This document shows positions 48,779 through 61,319 of a stretch of DNA of 64,000 bases, one piece after another; the first letter of the stretch is position 1; each line of letters begins with the position of its first letter. The DNA comes from Tragulus kanchil. Lineage: Eukaryota > Chordata > Mammalia > Artiodactyla > Tragulidae. Location of the stretch: contig JAIOJX010000002.1 in assembly GCA_022376925.1 (NCBI GenBank), positions 66,915,001 to 66,979,000 of the forward strand, read 5' to 3'. Below the pieces are notes generated by a model. The model made no database searches. It was not told the origin of the DNA and saw nothing but the letters and a program-made list of their open reading frames with translations. The position numbers were made by a program, and so were the translations under genes.

Positions 48779-50718
48779 CTATAGTAACATTGAGATTCTG
48801 TAGAAGAAATCAAGTTAATTCAATGTTTTTCCATGAAAACTTATGTGAAAGAGTTCTACAATGTATAATTTAGTCCAGCAAGTTTAAGATTGCTAGTCTT
48901 CCATGTTTCATAATCTGATATAAAAATAAGTGGATTTTTAACATAATTTTTAAAGTTATTTATAGTCATTTACATTATATTTATAAAATTAAGTTCTCTT
49001 CAGACATTTACAGAAAGTGGGAAATATGACTACAAATGCTCAGATTTCTTAAGAACTCAGTTTGAAAACAATTATTTTGAATCTTTGATCCTTTTAGTAA
49101 AGATTCATACATGAAGTTTAGTATCAGTTCACTTAACTGCCTAGTCTAAAATATTTATCTTCCTTCTCTGAGAATATTGTACCTTCAGATGGATGACTTG
49201 GAATAACAGTATCTTTGAGTTAAGTTTGAATCTTTTGATCTTTTGAATTCTATTTGTATTGTTGAATCTGACAATGAGCATTTCAGCTTTATTTTTGTTA
49301 GGTACACCAAGATAGTGGGGCAGAAAGAGAAGTTTAAATGAGTTCCATGTTAAAGAATGAAAGCCACCAAGAAAGGACTGAGCATTGTCTTCTTCTGACA
49401 GACTCCTAGGACAAAGGAAAGATAGGTTGATGCTTTAGATTCCCACAATTCTTGGTATTAATTGTGTTCAATACATACTTTCTGAATAATTGAATTCAAT
49501 TTGGTTTTGTCTGTACTTGCCTTTTTTTCCTCTCACCAGGAATTAAAAACCCTTCTGTCTATTCTTCAGGGTTCAGTTAAGTTCCTATCTCCTTTCTTGA
49601 AAATTTTGCCACTAGTTGTGTAACTAGGCCCTTTGTTTGCTGTCTTCTAAGCTTCATTCCTACTCTAATATTCACACCTGGATGATCCTATGGAAAGAAA
49701 AGCCTGAAATGGGGTCACAAAGAATCAGACACAACTGAGGGACCAACAAAAAGCTTCATTTATCCCATCACAAAATGAGATTAATACTGCCTATTTCATA
49801 GGATTATTGTGAACATTAAATCATCTCATATAAAATGCTTAGCATACTAGCATAAACATTTAGTAAACACTCCACAATGTCACTCTATAGTAACATTGAG
49901 ATTCTGTAGAAGAAATCAAGTTAATTCAATGTTTTTCCATGAAAAACTTATGTGAAAGAGTTCTACAATGTATAATTTAGTCCAGCAAGTTTAAGATTGC
50001 TAGTCTTCCATGTTTCATAATCTGATATAAAAATAAGTGGATTTTTAACATAATTTTTAAAGTTATTTATAGTCATTTACATTATATTTATAAAATTAAG
50101 TTCTCTTCAGACATTTACAGAAAGTGGGAAATATGACTACAAATGCTCAGATTTCTTAAGAACTCAGTTTGAAAACAATTATTTTGAATCTTTGATCCTT
50201 TTAGTAAAGATTCATACATGAAGTTTAGTATCAGTTCACTTAACTGCCTAGTCTAAAATATTTATCTTCCTTCTCTGAGAATATTGTACCTTCAGATGGA
50301 TGACTTGGAATAACAGTATCTTTGAGTTAAGTTTGAATCTTTTGATCTTTTGAATTCTATTTGTATTGTTGAATCTGACAATGAGCATTTCAGCTTTATT
50401 TTTGTTAGGTACACCAAGATAGTGGGGCAGAAAGAGAAGTTTAAATGAGTTCCATGTTAAAGAATGAAAGCCACCAAGAAAGGACTGAGCATTGTCTTCT
50501 TCTGACAGACTCCTAGGACAAAGGAAAGATAGGTTGATGCTTTAGATTCCCACAATTCTTGGTATTAATTGTGTTCAATACATACTTTCTGAATAATTGA
50601 ATTCAATTTGGTTTTGTCTGTACTTGCCTTTTTTTCCTCTCACCAGGAATTAAAAACCCTTCTGTCTATTCTTCAGGGTTCAGTTAAGTTCCTATCTCCT
50701 TTCTTGAAAATTTTGCCA
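48505..50718. repeat. Tandem duplication 18 (copies 48505-49611 and 49611-50718)
   Basis: Offset 1106, then 1107 after an extra A near 49945. Junction without filler. Its first 366 bases are also the end of duplication 17, so the MIR/BovA part occurs three times (47364, 48505, 49611). Confidence 0.97.
49611..49885 (+). mobile_element. Third copy of the split MIR, head missing
   Basis: Begins at the duplication junction at 'actagttgtgtaactaggcc'; BovA tail at 49659-49750. Confidence 0.82.
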
Positions 50719-52562
50719 GTGTTGAAAATCTTTAGAGTATCCATGGCTTCTTCTATACAAAGTGTTGAAGATACTAATATCTTTTATAGTGATTTCACAG
50801 AAATTCTTGTCACTTCAACTAAGCGAAGGTATACATAGTATTAATTCTCTTTTACCCTGTCCCCATAGTGCTGAATATGTTATAGGATCTCAGTATTTAT
50901 TTGTTTATTCATTACACTTCAGTGATTCAAATGTGTGAAGTCTATGATTCTGCAGCTGCTATTTCTGTGAATTTATAGATGAGATGCTTTGAATATAAAA
51001 ATGTAACATTTTTTATTTCATCAAGTTTAGTCATATTTCCATAAGCATGTCATGAGGCTCCACTGATATCTGGGATTTGTGCGTTTTCATCTGTTACTAG
51101 TTTATTATTTTCATCTTGGAATGAGTAACAGAAATGCTACTTTATTAACTCTGAAAAGAGAGGGCTTAATTTGTGTTTACTAAAAAGGTTTCAGTGTCAG
51201 TTCGAGGACCTTGAGAGATTCTTAGAGCTCTGTTTCCATGATTACTTGTCTACCTCCTCTTCTCTTATGAGAATCACCAACTGTCATTTCACTCACTAGA
51301 AATCAGTATTGGAAGAGTTTTCATCCCATAGCAATCTACAGTTAAGTGAATATAGTAATTGGATGATGAAAACTGCTTCCTCAAGATGGGATAGAAAGAG
51401 ACATGAAGGAGGCCAAGAAGACCACCCTGGTGAAAAAAGAAAAATTTACTCAAAAGGAAATGAAAATAGACTGCCCTGAGGTTTTATTCTTATGCATGAA
51501 ACCCAGATTTCCTGGAAGAGTCCTAAGGGTTTGGCCCTGAGCGAACTATAATGCCCCTACACAAATGTATCATTGAAGAATGCATGGGCTGGCAGATTCC
51601 ATTTGGGTCTCATCTCGTCGGTTGTTCCTGTTACCCATCCCACATATTATCCACTTCTTACTAGCTTCCTCACGTTCAGATGGTGCAAACAAGCACTGTG
51701 TGGATGACTGAAAAAGTATGCAGAAGAAGAAAGCAAAATAGCACCAAAGACAAAGTTAGACCTTATCTTCGTTAAAAATCCCTACTGTTGTTTGCACGAT
51801 CCCTGTATAAGATAGACTGTTGAGCTTGCTATGACTGTGAAAGAAATATAGTTGGCTTTGCCTTGACAAGAATGAAGGTCTGAATTTTGTAGGATTTTCT
51901 TCCCAAATATTGGAAGTATACTTCCTGCCCCTCTAAAATTATCTCATTTATTTAATCCTGATAAAACTCTGTAGGGTATAATATCTAATATCATTTACAT
52001 TCAAGGAACTTGTTTGATCTCTAAGGAATATGCACTACAAAAAAAAATCTATTGAGACAAAATTCTGCATTTTCCTTTGTGCCACGAAACTCACTAGGGT
52101 TAAAAATGCTCAAGCTATTTGGAATCTCATCCTTTGTGAGGTAGCATAACACAGTGCTGGGAGTGATCCAGCTATGATGCATTCAGAGCAGCACTCCCCA
52201 CAAACTGAGTGTATCATCACTCTGTAACCACACACAGTTATTAGAAACTTAGAGGAGAATGCTAATGAACACACCCTGTATAGTCCTTCCACAAACACTC
52301 TAATCGGTTTCCATTGCCTATTACCCACTTACTAAGACTCTGAAAGCCCTTGCAAAGACTTCAATAGGGAGGTAAAACATGCACATCTTTTCCCCACTTT
52401 CCTCTATTAGATTAGAAATATTAGCTGAGGACATACCAAAAAACATTTTGCTCTTCATCTCCCTCCTCTCCTCTCCTCTCTATTGCAATTAACAGCTATG
52501 AAAACTCAAACCTAAATCCACAATCATAAAAATGATTCTCTCCTGTAATATGCTTCCTATAA
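50719..52562. other. Longest single-copy, repeat-poor stretch
   Basis: No duplication and no transposon that I recognise. The 76-residue frame at 50608 and the 72-residue minus frame at 52110 lack known domains. This would be the best place to look for conserved non-coding elements. Confidence 0.5.
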
Positions 52563-54772
52563 GACACAAAGCAGAAACCTTCCCACCCAAACTAGAGGTA
52601 TGGAGCTATAAAGGTGAATGTCTAGTCATCAGTAATTCATTCCTACATTAACCAATTGCAGATATGCTGCAGTTTGATTCCAGATTCTGTTATTTTATCA
52701 TTAGGTGGGGATAATAGGAGCATAGTGCTTTGGAACAATTACTTTGCAACTTGAGTGCAGATTCTATCTCTGGTCAACTGGCCAGGAACAGGCTAGTAAT
52801 CGTGTCCAGCTTTGTAGTCTGTGACTCTGCAAAGGAGTAACTCCTGAGAAGCAGGGAATGGGTTTCCTGGCCTTTGTGGAAAATCTAAAGACCTGGAAGT
52901 TTCAAAAGGTAGAGTTACCATTGAGGTAAAAACTGCCTTCTCTCATTTGCATCTCTCCAGCTACCTGATTATTGCTCTATTTTGCTACCTATTGGCATCC
53001 TTTCCACTATCGTTCTAGAAGAGTAATACCTCCTGTTGCTCTCCAGATATATAAAACCCTAGTTATGATGATTTCTGCCTTCTACTAGTGCTAAATAGTA
53101 TCAAGTCCCCAACTAATCATGCCTCGCCTACTCTCCTCAGGGAGAGATTTGAGGTGAGTTTTGAGAGAAGAGCATGCTGACTGAACTAATTCACACTTAA
53201 CTATGATTAATTGATAAACATTATTATTCCTAGAATGTTTGTATTTTGAGAAGAGCCTGATTATCCCCCAGAATCAGTCGTTAGAGACATTTCAGAAACT
53301 GTGAAGTAAATTAAAGCAGGCAATTTGAGGAAGATTTCCTGGAGAATAAAGGCAGTGGGCAGCTGTTTGACTTGGTCCTGAAACCAGGCAAACTCTGTGT
53401 TGTTTAACAAGTCATCGTGTAAAGGCTATTATTCAGCAGCCACAAGGCATAAAAATCTTGATTGAGAATGGGAGAGGAGGGCATCCTTTGGGAAAGAAAC
53501 ACCACTAATAGAATTAGAGCTTGAAAAATTTTAAACATTTTCTGTGAAACTTTCTCATTTTATTTGTGAACAAAATACCAGTTCAGGGTCACTACTGCCC
53601 AAGGAACACTTGTGTCATTTGGTGGTTCATCAAAAAAGGAAGAGCCAGAGATTGTTAGCATGCCCGAAAGGGACACAAAGCAGAAACCTTCCCACCCAAC
53701 CTAGAGGTATGGAGCTATAAAGGTGAATGTCTAGTCATCAGTAATTCATTCCTACATTAACCAATTGCAGATATGCTGCAGTTTGATTCCAGATTCTGTT
53801 ATTTTATCATTAGGTGGGGATAATAGGAGCATAGTGCTTTGGAACAATTACTTTGCAACTTGAGTGCAGATTCTATCTCTGGTCAACTGGCCAGGAACAG
53901 GCTAGTAATCGTGTCCAGCTTTGTAGTCTGTGACTCTGCAAAGGAGTAACTCCTGAGAAGCAGGGAATGGGTTTCCTGGCCTTTGTGGAAAATCTAAAGA
54001 CCTGGAAGTTTCAAAAGGTAGAGTTACCATTGAGGTAAAAACTGCCTTCTCTCATTTGCATCTCTCCAGCTACCTGATTATTGCTCTATTTTGCTACCTA
54101 TTGGCATCCTTTCCACTATCGTTCTAGAAGAGTAATACCTCCTGTTGCTCTCCAGATATATAAAACCCTAGTTATGATGATTTCTGCCTTCTACTAGTGC
54201 TAAATAGTATCAAGTCCCCAACTAATCATGCCTCGCCTACTCTCCTCAGGGAGAGATTTGAGGTGAGTTTTGAGAGAAGAGCATGCTGACTGAACTAATT
54301 CACACTTAACTATGATTAATTGATAAACATTATTATTCCTAGAATGTTTGTATTTTGAGAAGAGCCTGATTATCCCCCAGAATCAGTCGTTAGAGACATT
54401 TCAGAAACTGTGAAGTAAATTAAAGCAGGCAATTTGAGGAAGATTTCCTGGAGAATAAAGGCAGTGGGCAGCTGTTTGACTTGGTCCTGAAACCAGGCAA
54501 ACTCTGTGTTGTTTAACAAGTCATCGTGTAAAGGCTATTATTCAGCAGCCACAAGGCATAAAAAATCTTGATTGAGAATGGGAGAGGAGGGCATCCTTTG
54601 GGAAAGAAACACCACTAATAGAATTAGAGCTTGAAAAATTTTAAACATTTTCTGTGAAACTTTCTCATTTTATTTGTGAACAAAATACCAGTTCAGGGTC
54701 ACTACTGCCCAAGGAACACTTGTGTCATTTGGTGGTTCATCAAAAAAGGAAGAGCCAGAGATTGTTAGCATG
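52563..54772. repeat. Tandem duplication 19 (copies 52563-53662 and 53672-54772)
   Basis: Offset 1109, then 1110 after an extra A near 54567. Filler 53663-53671 (9 bp). One substitution about 30 bases into the unit. No transposon identified inside. Confidence 0.97.
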
Positions 54773-54854
54773 AAATCTGTAATTTCAATTTACTTCTGGA
54801 GAAGGGCTTTTATTTTTGTGTCTGCTGTCCATTGGATCTTTTCAGCATTTTACA

Positions 54855-55045
54855 GAGGAAAGAGCACAGCATGTGAAACCAGAAAGAGGACAGAAGTGCT
54901 GGCCCTGGCTGCTTGCTTTCTGATTGTAGCATGGCATTTCCTCTCTGAGCTTTGGGAAATGACACATACCATACAGGATTGCTGTGGTTGTAAGGATTCA
55001 GTGAGATAATTCAGAACTTGGAAAAGGGCAAAGTTGGGCAGTTCA
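54855..55045 (+). mobile_element. Possible MIR relic
   Basis: 'aagagcacagcatgtgaaac', 'tctctgagctttgggaaatg', 'aggattgctgtggttgtaag' and 'gattcagtgagataattcag' follow the plus-strand MIR order loosely. If correct, the 95-residue frame through it is not a gene. Repeated at 55986-56176. Confidence 0.55.
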
Positions 55046-55985
55046 CTTAGAATTTTTTAGGCTTTTTCTTTCTCAGTCCATATCAGTTCCTTTTAAAGCC
55101 AGAGGACACCTGACTCTTGAGATCCAGGGGACATATTGGACCTGAATGAGCCTTATATGATCTTAATTTTTCCCATTTGAGTGTTTGTATGTATAGTGCA
55201 GGTAGAGTGAATTTAGAGTCCAGAGTTTCTAAATAGAGGGCCTGGATTTGGAACTGGACCTTAAAGTAAATGTTGTTGACTGAAAGGTTTCTTTTGCATT
55301 ATGTCATATCAGAAGAGACAATAGGGGTTCTTTATCCTTATAGGTTTTGACTGTATGAATATTACATGGGTCAGGAAGATAAGAGCATTTTATGCCTTTC
55401 ATTGAGTCTTGCTTATTTAAAGATAATAACTGCAGGTCTCACAAAGGCCAAATGAAATCACATTATTCCTAGAATGTTTTGTATTTTGAGAAGAGCCTGA
55501 TTATCCCCCAGAATCAGTCGTTAGAGACATTTCAGAAACTGTGAAGTAAATTAAAGCAGGCAATTTGAGGAAGATTTCCTGGAGAATAAAGGCAGTGGGC
55601 AGCTGTTTGACTTGGTCCTGAAACCAGGCAAACTCTGTGTTGTTTAACAAGTCATCGTGTAAAGGCTATTATTCAGCAGCCACAAGGCATAAAAAATCTT
55701 GATTGAGAATGGGAGAGGAGGGCATCCTTTGGGAAAGAAACACCACTAATAGAATTAGAGCTTGAAAAATTTTAAACATTTTCTGTGAAACTTTCTCATT
55801 TTATTTGTGAACAAAATACCAGTTCAGGGTCACTACTGCCCAAGGAACACTTGTGTCATTTGGTGGTTCATCAAAAAAGGAAGAGCCAGAGATTGTTAGC
55901 ATGAAATCTGTAATTTCAATTTACTTCTGGAGAAGGGCTTTTATTTTTGTGTCTGCTGTCCATTGGATCTTTTCAGCATTTTACA

Positions 55986-56176
55986 GAGGAAAGAGCACAG
56001 CATGTGAAACCAGAAAGAGGACAGAAGTGCTGGCCCTGGCTGCTTGCTTTCTGATTGTAGCATGGCATTTCCTCTCTGAGCTTTGGGAAATGACACATAC
56101 CATACAGGATTGCTGTGGTTGTAAGGATTCAGTGAGATAATTCAGAACTTGGAAAAGGGCAAAGTTGGGCAGTTCA
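55986..56176 (+). mobile_element. Second copy of the possible MIR at 54855
   Basis: Offset 1131, within tandem duplication 20. Confidence 0.53.
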
Positions 56177-56596
56177 CTTAGAATTTTTTAGGCTTTTTCT
56201 TTCTCAGTCCATATCAGTTCCTTTTAAAGCCAGAGGACACCTGACTCTTGAGATCCAGGGGACATATTGGACCTGAATGAGCCTTATATGATCTTAATTT
56301 TTCCCATTTGAGTGTTTGTATGTATAGTGCAGGTAGAGTGAATTTAGAGTCCAGAGTTTCTAAATAGAGGGCCTGGATTTGGAACTGGACCTTAAAGTAA
56401 ATGTTGTTGACTGAAAGGTTTCTTTTGCATTATGTCATATCAGAAGAGACAATAGGGGTTCTTTATCCTTATAGGTTTTGACTGTATGAATATTACATGG
56501 GTCAGGAAGATAAGAGCATTTTATGCCTTTCATTGAGTCTTGCTTATTTAAAGATAATAACTGCAGGTCTCACAAAGGCCAAATGAAATCACATTA

Positions 56597-57620
56597 ATGT
56601 TCCTTGTTTGGGAGATTGCTGCTCTTACTGGCTTGAAAACGTCTCATTTCTCCAGACTGCATCAAGCCATTACCAATCTCTGCATTTCGTCTCTTCATGA
56701 TTCCTAACAAAACCAGCTCAACTTCTTCCTATTTCTCTAGCCAAAGGTACTTTCACTCACTCCTCTTATTTTTTTTTTCCTGTGCACATATGTGTGTTTT
56801 CCAAAAGCTTAAACACAGTTGCATAAATATTTTTCCCATTATTAGCCTAAACCTGACTGTAGGGGAATAAGATAATTTAGTTAATTAGCCAGATTTTCTT
56901 TTCAAGAGTAAAAAGGATTTAGAGGGGCTTCCATAGAGTTGGACAACATCCTCCTGGGAAAATATCAGTCATACTAGCAGTACTACTGATGACTGAAATT
57001 AGAAAATCACTGTAATTCAGCAAACTTGAATTATTGTCTGAAGTATAGCTCTACACGTGTTTACCCATTTAAAAAACAAGTTGAAAGAGTCTCAAAAGGT
57101 TTCCTTGGGCAAAAGAGATCTCATTTTCAGAGTTTGCAAGATAGCTATAGGTGAGGATGAGGAATGTATATGCCTAAGTATCCAACAGTTCTTTAGATCT
57201 TCTGTGGACAGTTCTGTTAGATTCTTTAAGTTTACTTAACAGAACCCACTCTCTGGTTGAGAGCTAAAACTCATCTTTTCTTTTTGTTTTTTCTGGACTT
57301 CTTAGCATTATTCAAAGCCTTCAGTATAGTTACCCATTTCTTTATTTTCATTTATTCTTTATTTCCTTTCTCATTGTTCCCTTTCAGGATTTTTCATCTT
57401 ACATTCATAGAATCAGTCTGTCATGATTCTTTGTGTATAGTCAGGTGTCATCATTGAACCATGCTTAATTCCCCTCTTATATTTACTTATTTTTCATCTA
57501 ATTTCATTATTCTCTGTATTACCAACTTCCAAATCCATTTTCCATACTATAAACATCTGTCCTTATGTACTTAATGCGAGTCCTTCCAAGCCATAATATA
57601 TATATGTATATATATATATG

Positions 57621-57667
<47 letters not shown>

Positions 57668-58343
57668 GCATATTTGCAAATATATGTGTCCATTAACAGT
57701 ATTAAGTATTATATATGTGCTTTTAATTTACCGAAATGATCTTATTTGGTATATTGTTACTCATTCAAATCAGCATTATGTTTTTTTTGGAAAAGTAAAG
57801 TGATGATGAGAGATAAACCTATAAGAAAAAAAGATTATTTGTATCTTTCCTGGACAGTGTGAAGTTAGGCACTATCTTGCTCCTAATATTACATTCTCTG
57901 TCATGACTAGTTAAGGAATGGAGCATCTCTTCCATGATCCATGCATTTTTCAACAATCCACTCACATCACTTTTTCCTTGGATGGTATTAGAAGAGTAGA
58001 GAGAGAAGGAACTAAGTAAACAAAGCAGGTGTGCCTAGAGTAGGAGCTTTGGATCTGTATATGTTGGTCATGTGGGCATATGTATGTCCATGAATTCTCC
58101 TCTCCTCAGCCTACCAAAGAATCAGGATTTCTGCCACCCCCTTCCTAGTTAAAATGAAAGAAAAGGGAGGCAAAGAAGAGGGAGTAAAAGTAGGGCAAAA
58201 AAAAAACCCCTAAAATTCCTTAGAAGAAACCCAGATATTTTTGACTTGCCATTTGGGAAACAGGGTTCTTTCATTTTTTAAAAGTTGCCTTTCTGTAAAA
58301 CACTAGAAATATTTAGTCCTGCATAACATTTCAAAAAAATTAT
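56597..58343. other. No gene recognised; one microsatellite
   Basis: Single-copy AT-rich sequence apart from the TA/CA microsatellite at 57595-57672. Frames at 57057 and 57257 are short and without domains. Confidence 0.5.
57595..57672. repeat. (TA)n / (TG, CA) microsatellite
   Basis: Imperfect TATATG/TATATA array followed by (AC)n to about 57668. Likely length-polymorphic. The 61-residue frame through it is not a gene. Confidence 0.95.
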
Positions 58344-60842
58344 TTAATTTTATTTTTTTTTCAATTTTTACAGTTTTGTTGTTCACAGACATGCATGTTT
58401 CCACATCAGTCATGTGCATATCCCTGGCATCCTCCCTCCTTGCAGTCCCCCCATTCCACCCCCCCAGGCCATCACACCCCGCCCCTGCAGGATCTCCTAT
58501 TCCCACAGGGCAATGACAATGGCTATCTTTTTCACATATGATAGTATAGGTTTCCATGTTACTTCCTCTATGCCTCCCACCCACTGTTCATTCCCCACAA
58601 TGTCCATATGTCTGTTTTCTATGTCTGTTTTTCCCTCGCTTCACTGCATGTGTTACCATTACCCTCATACTAGATTCCATATATATGTGTTAGTATACTG
58701 TACTTGTCTTTCTGTTTTTGACTTACTTCATTTTTTATGATAGGTTCTGGATCCAGCCACCTCATTAGGGCTGAGTCTTCTGCATTTCTTTTTACAACTG
58801 AGTAGTATTCCATTTTATATATGTACCAGAGCTTCTTTATCCATGCATTCATCGATGGACATCTAGCTTGTTTCCATGATCTAGCTATTGTGTAGAGAAC
58901 TACAATAAACATTGGGGTACAGGTGCTTCTGTCAGTTTAGGTTTCATCTGGGTATAAGCCTAATGGTTGGATTGCTGGGTCGTATGGTGCTTCTATTTTT
59001 AGTTTTTTAAGGAATCTCCATACTGTCTTCCATAGCAGCTGTATCAATTGACATTCCCACCAGCAATGCAAGAGGGTTCCCTTTTCTCCGTACCCTCTCT
59101 AGCATGTATTGTCTGTCGATTTGTTGATGATGGCCATTCTGACGGGTGTGAGGTGATATCTCATTGTACTTTTGATTTGCATTTCTCTAAGAATAAGCAA
59201 GGTGGAACATCGTTTCATGTGCTTTTTGGTCATCTGTATGTCCTCTTTGGTGAAATGTCTCTTTCAGTCTTTTCCCTATTTTTTGATTGGGTAATTCATT
59301 TTTGCAGTGCTGAGTTGTCTGAGTTGCTTGTAGATTTTGGTGATTAATTCTTTGTCTGTTGATTCATTTGCTATGATTTTCTCCCATTCAGTGGGCTGTC
59401 TGTTCAGCTTGTTTGTAATTTCTTTTGTTGTACAAAAGCTTTTAAGTTTCATTACGTCCCACATGTTAATTTTTATGTTTAGTTCCGCTATTCTAGTAGG
59501 CGGGTCATGAAAGATCTTGCTTTGGTTTATGTCCTTGAGTGTTTTGCCTATATTCTCCTCTAAGAATTTGCTGGTTTCCGGTCTTACATTTAGGTGTTTA
59601 ATCCATTTTGAGTTGATCTTTGTGTGTGGTGTAAGGAAATGTTCATTCCAACTTCATTCTTCTGCATGTAACTGTCCAATTTTCCCAGAACCACTTGTTA
59701 AAGAGGCTGTCTTTGTCCCATTTTATATTTTTGCCTCCTTTGTCAAAAGTAAGGTATCCGTAAGGGCATGGGCCTATCTTTGGGTTCTCTATCTTATTCC
59801 ATTGGTCTATATTTCTGTTTTTCTGCCTGTACCATACTGTCTTGATGACTGTTGCTTTGTAGTAGAGTCTGAAGTTAGAGAGGCTGATCCCTCCACTCCA
59901 TTCTTCTTTCTCAGGATTACTTTGGCTATTTGGGGTCTTTTGTGTTTCCATATGAACTGTGTTATTCTTTTGTCTAGTTCTGTGAAGAATGTCATTGGTA
60001 GTTTGATAGGGATCACATTGAATCTGTAGGTGCTATTTGGTAGTATGTTCATTTTCACAATATTGATTCTTCCGACCCAGGAACATGCAATATCTCTCCG
60101 TCTGTTTAAGTCTTCTTTAATTTCTTTCATTAGTGTCTTGTAATTTTCTGTGTACAGTTCTTTTGTTTCTTTGGGTAGGTTTATTGCTAGATATTTTATT
60201 CTCTTGGTTGCAATGGTGAAGGGGATTGCCTTTTTGATTTCGTTTTCTGATTTTTCATTGTTTGTATATAGGGATGCGAGTGATTTCTGTGTATTGATTT
60301 TGTATCCCACAACTTTGCTGAATTCATTGATTAATCTAGTAGTTTTCTAATAATGTCTTTGGGGTTTTCTGTGTATAATACCATGTCATCTGCAAATAGA
60401 GGGAGTTTTACTTCTTTTCCAATCTGGATTCCTTTTATTTCTTTCTCTTCTCTTATTGCCGTTGCTAGAACTTCCAGGACTATGTTGATTAAGAGTGATG
60501 AAAGTGTACACCCTTGTCTTGTTCCTGATCTTAGAGGGAATGCTTTCAGTTTTTCACCATTGAGGATAATGTTCACTGTGGGCTTCTCATATATGGCTTT
60601 GACTATGTTGAGGTTGGTTCCTTCTGTGCCCATTTTCTGAAGAGTTTTTATCATAAATTGGTGTTGGATTTTGTCAAAGGCTTTTTCTGCATCTATTGAG
60701 ATGATCATGTGGTTTTTGTCTCTCAGTTTGTTGATAGGGTGTATCACATTGATTTATTTGTGGATATTGAAGAATCCTTGCATGCTTGGGATGAACCTGA
60801 CTTGATCATGATGTATGAGTTTTTTGATGTGTTGAATTTGTT
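58344..60842 (-). mobile_element. L1 LINE, 5'-truncated, about 2.5 kb
   Basis: Minus-strand L1 covering the reverse transcriptase domain to the 3' end. From right to left: 60747-60331 holds the central RT region, with [13 protein letters not shown] and the catalytic-site motif FADDM; 60310-59807 the later RT/thumb region, with [18 protein letters not shown]; 59951-59643 with [17 protein letters not shown]; 59464-59276 with MWDVMKLKSFCTTKE; 58912-58670 the ORF2p C-terminus with KKLWYIYKMEY. These frames are separated by stops and frame changes, so ORF2 is dead. 3' UTR with a C-rich block at about 58438-58490 and a T run at about 58352. ORF1, the endonuclease and the 5' UTR are absent. No convincing target-site duplication was seen. 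Confidence 0.95.
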
Positions 60843-61035
60843 TTTTATATACCCTGTATAAGGATAATTTGTAGGCTTACTTCTGGACCATTTATTTTGC
60901 CTCATTAGTTTTTCTTGTTTGTTTCAGACCGGTTCTGCTGCTTTTATTGCTATGGCTTTCTACAATGTGCCAATACCTGGTAGAATGAATCATGGCTATT
61001 AGGAAATTTTATTGCTCCATGTAAACATTAAAATG

Positions 61036-61126
61036 TTGTACATATGACTAATCTGGGAACATACATATCTGTAAACAGCAAAACTCTGTAAAAGTTAAAA
61101 GTAAAATAAAGGTTTAAAAGAAAATG
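61036..61126 (+). mobile_element. Short L1 3' end on the plus strand
   Basis: 'gactaatctgggaacataca' and 'cagcaaaactctgtaaaagt' are the forward sequence of the same L1 3' UTR that appears reversed at 22370-22440, followed by an A-rich end. About 90 bp only, and opposite in orientation to the L1 on either side. Repeated at 62251-62341. Confidence 0.75.
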
Positions 61127-61319
61127 TGAAGTTTCCTTAAAAAAATTCTGCCGTCTTTTGTTACCATTATTGTTGCCATTATATTGAATTTAAACATGGC
61201 CTGTTTATTTAGGTTGTGTTTTACATTAGTTAAAAGTGCTTGAACATTTCCTTCATAAATTCTTTTTCATTCTTCATTAAATTGCCCTCAATTCATAATT
61301 TTTTCTCTATATAATAGTA

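Larger units (their letters stand above)
46617..48870. repeat. Tandem duplication 17 (copies 46617-47728 and 47758-48870)
   Basis: Offset 1141, becoming 1142 after one extra T near 48828. Filler 47729-47757 (29 bp). Several short frames (46943, 46993, 47193) recur downstream for this reason. Confidence 0.97.
54332..56596. repeat. Tandem duplication 20 (copies 54332-55465 and 55462-56596)
   Basis: Offset 1131; the copies share 'atta' at the junction. One extra T near 55480. The first 441 bases belong also to duplication 19, giving three copies (from 53222, 54332 and 55462). The 95-residue plus frame at 54722 recurs at 55853. Confidence 0.97.

Noticed and set aside
58414..58740. A 108-residue plus frame with proline-rich sequence
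   Set aside because: It is the antisense of the C-rich L1 3' UTR and ORF2 end.
59807..60747. Reverse-transcriptase frames as a stand-alone RT gene
   Set aside because: They are consecutive broken pieces of L1 ORF2 with an L1 3' UTR and poly(A) downstream on the same strand.
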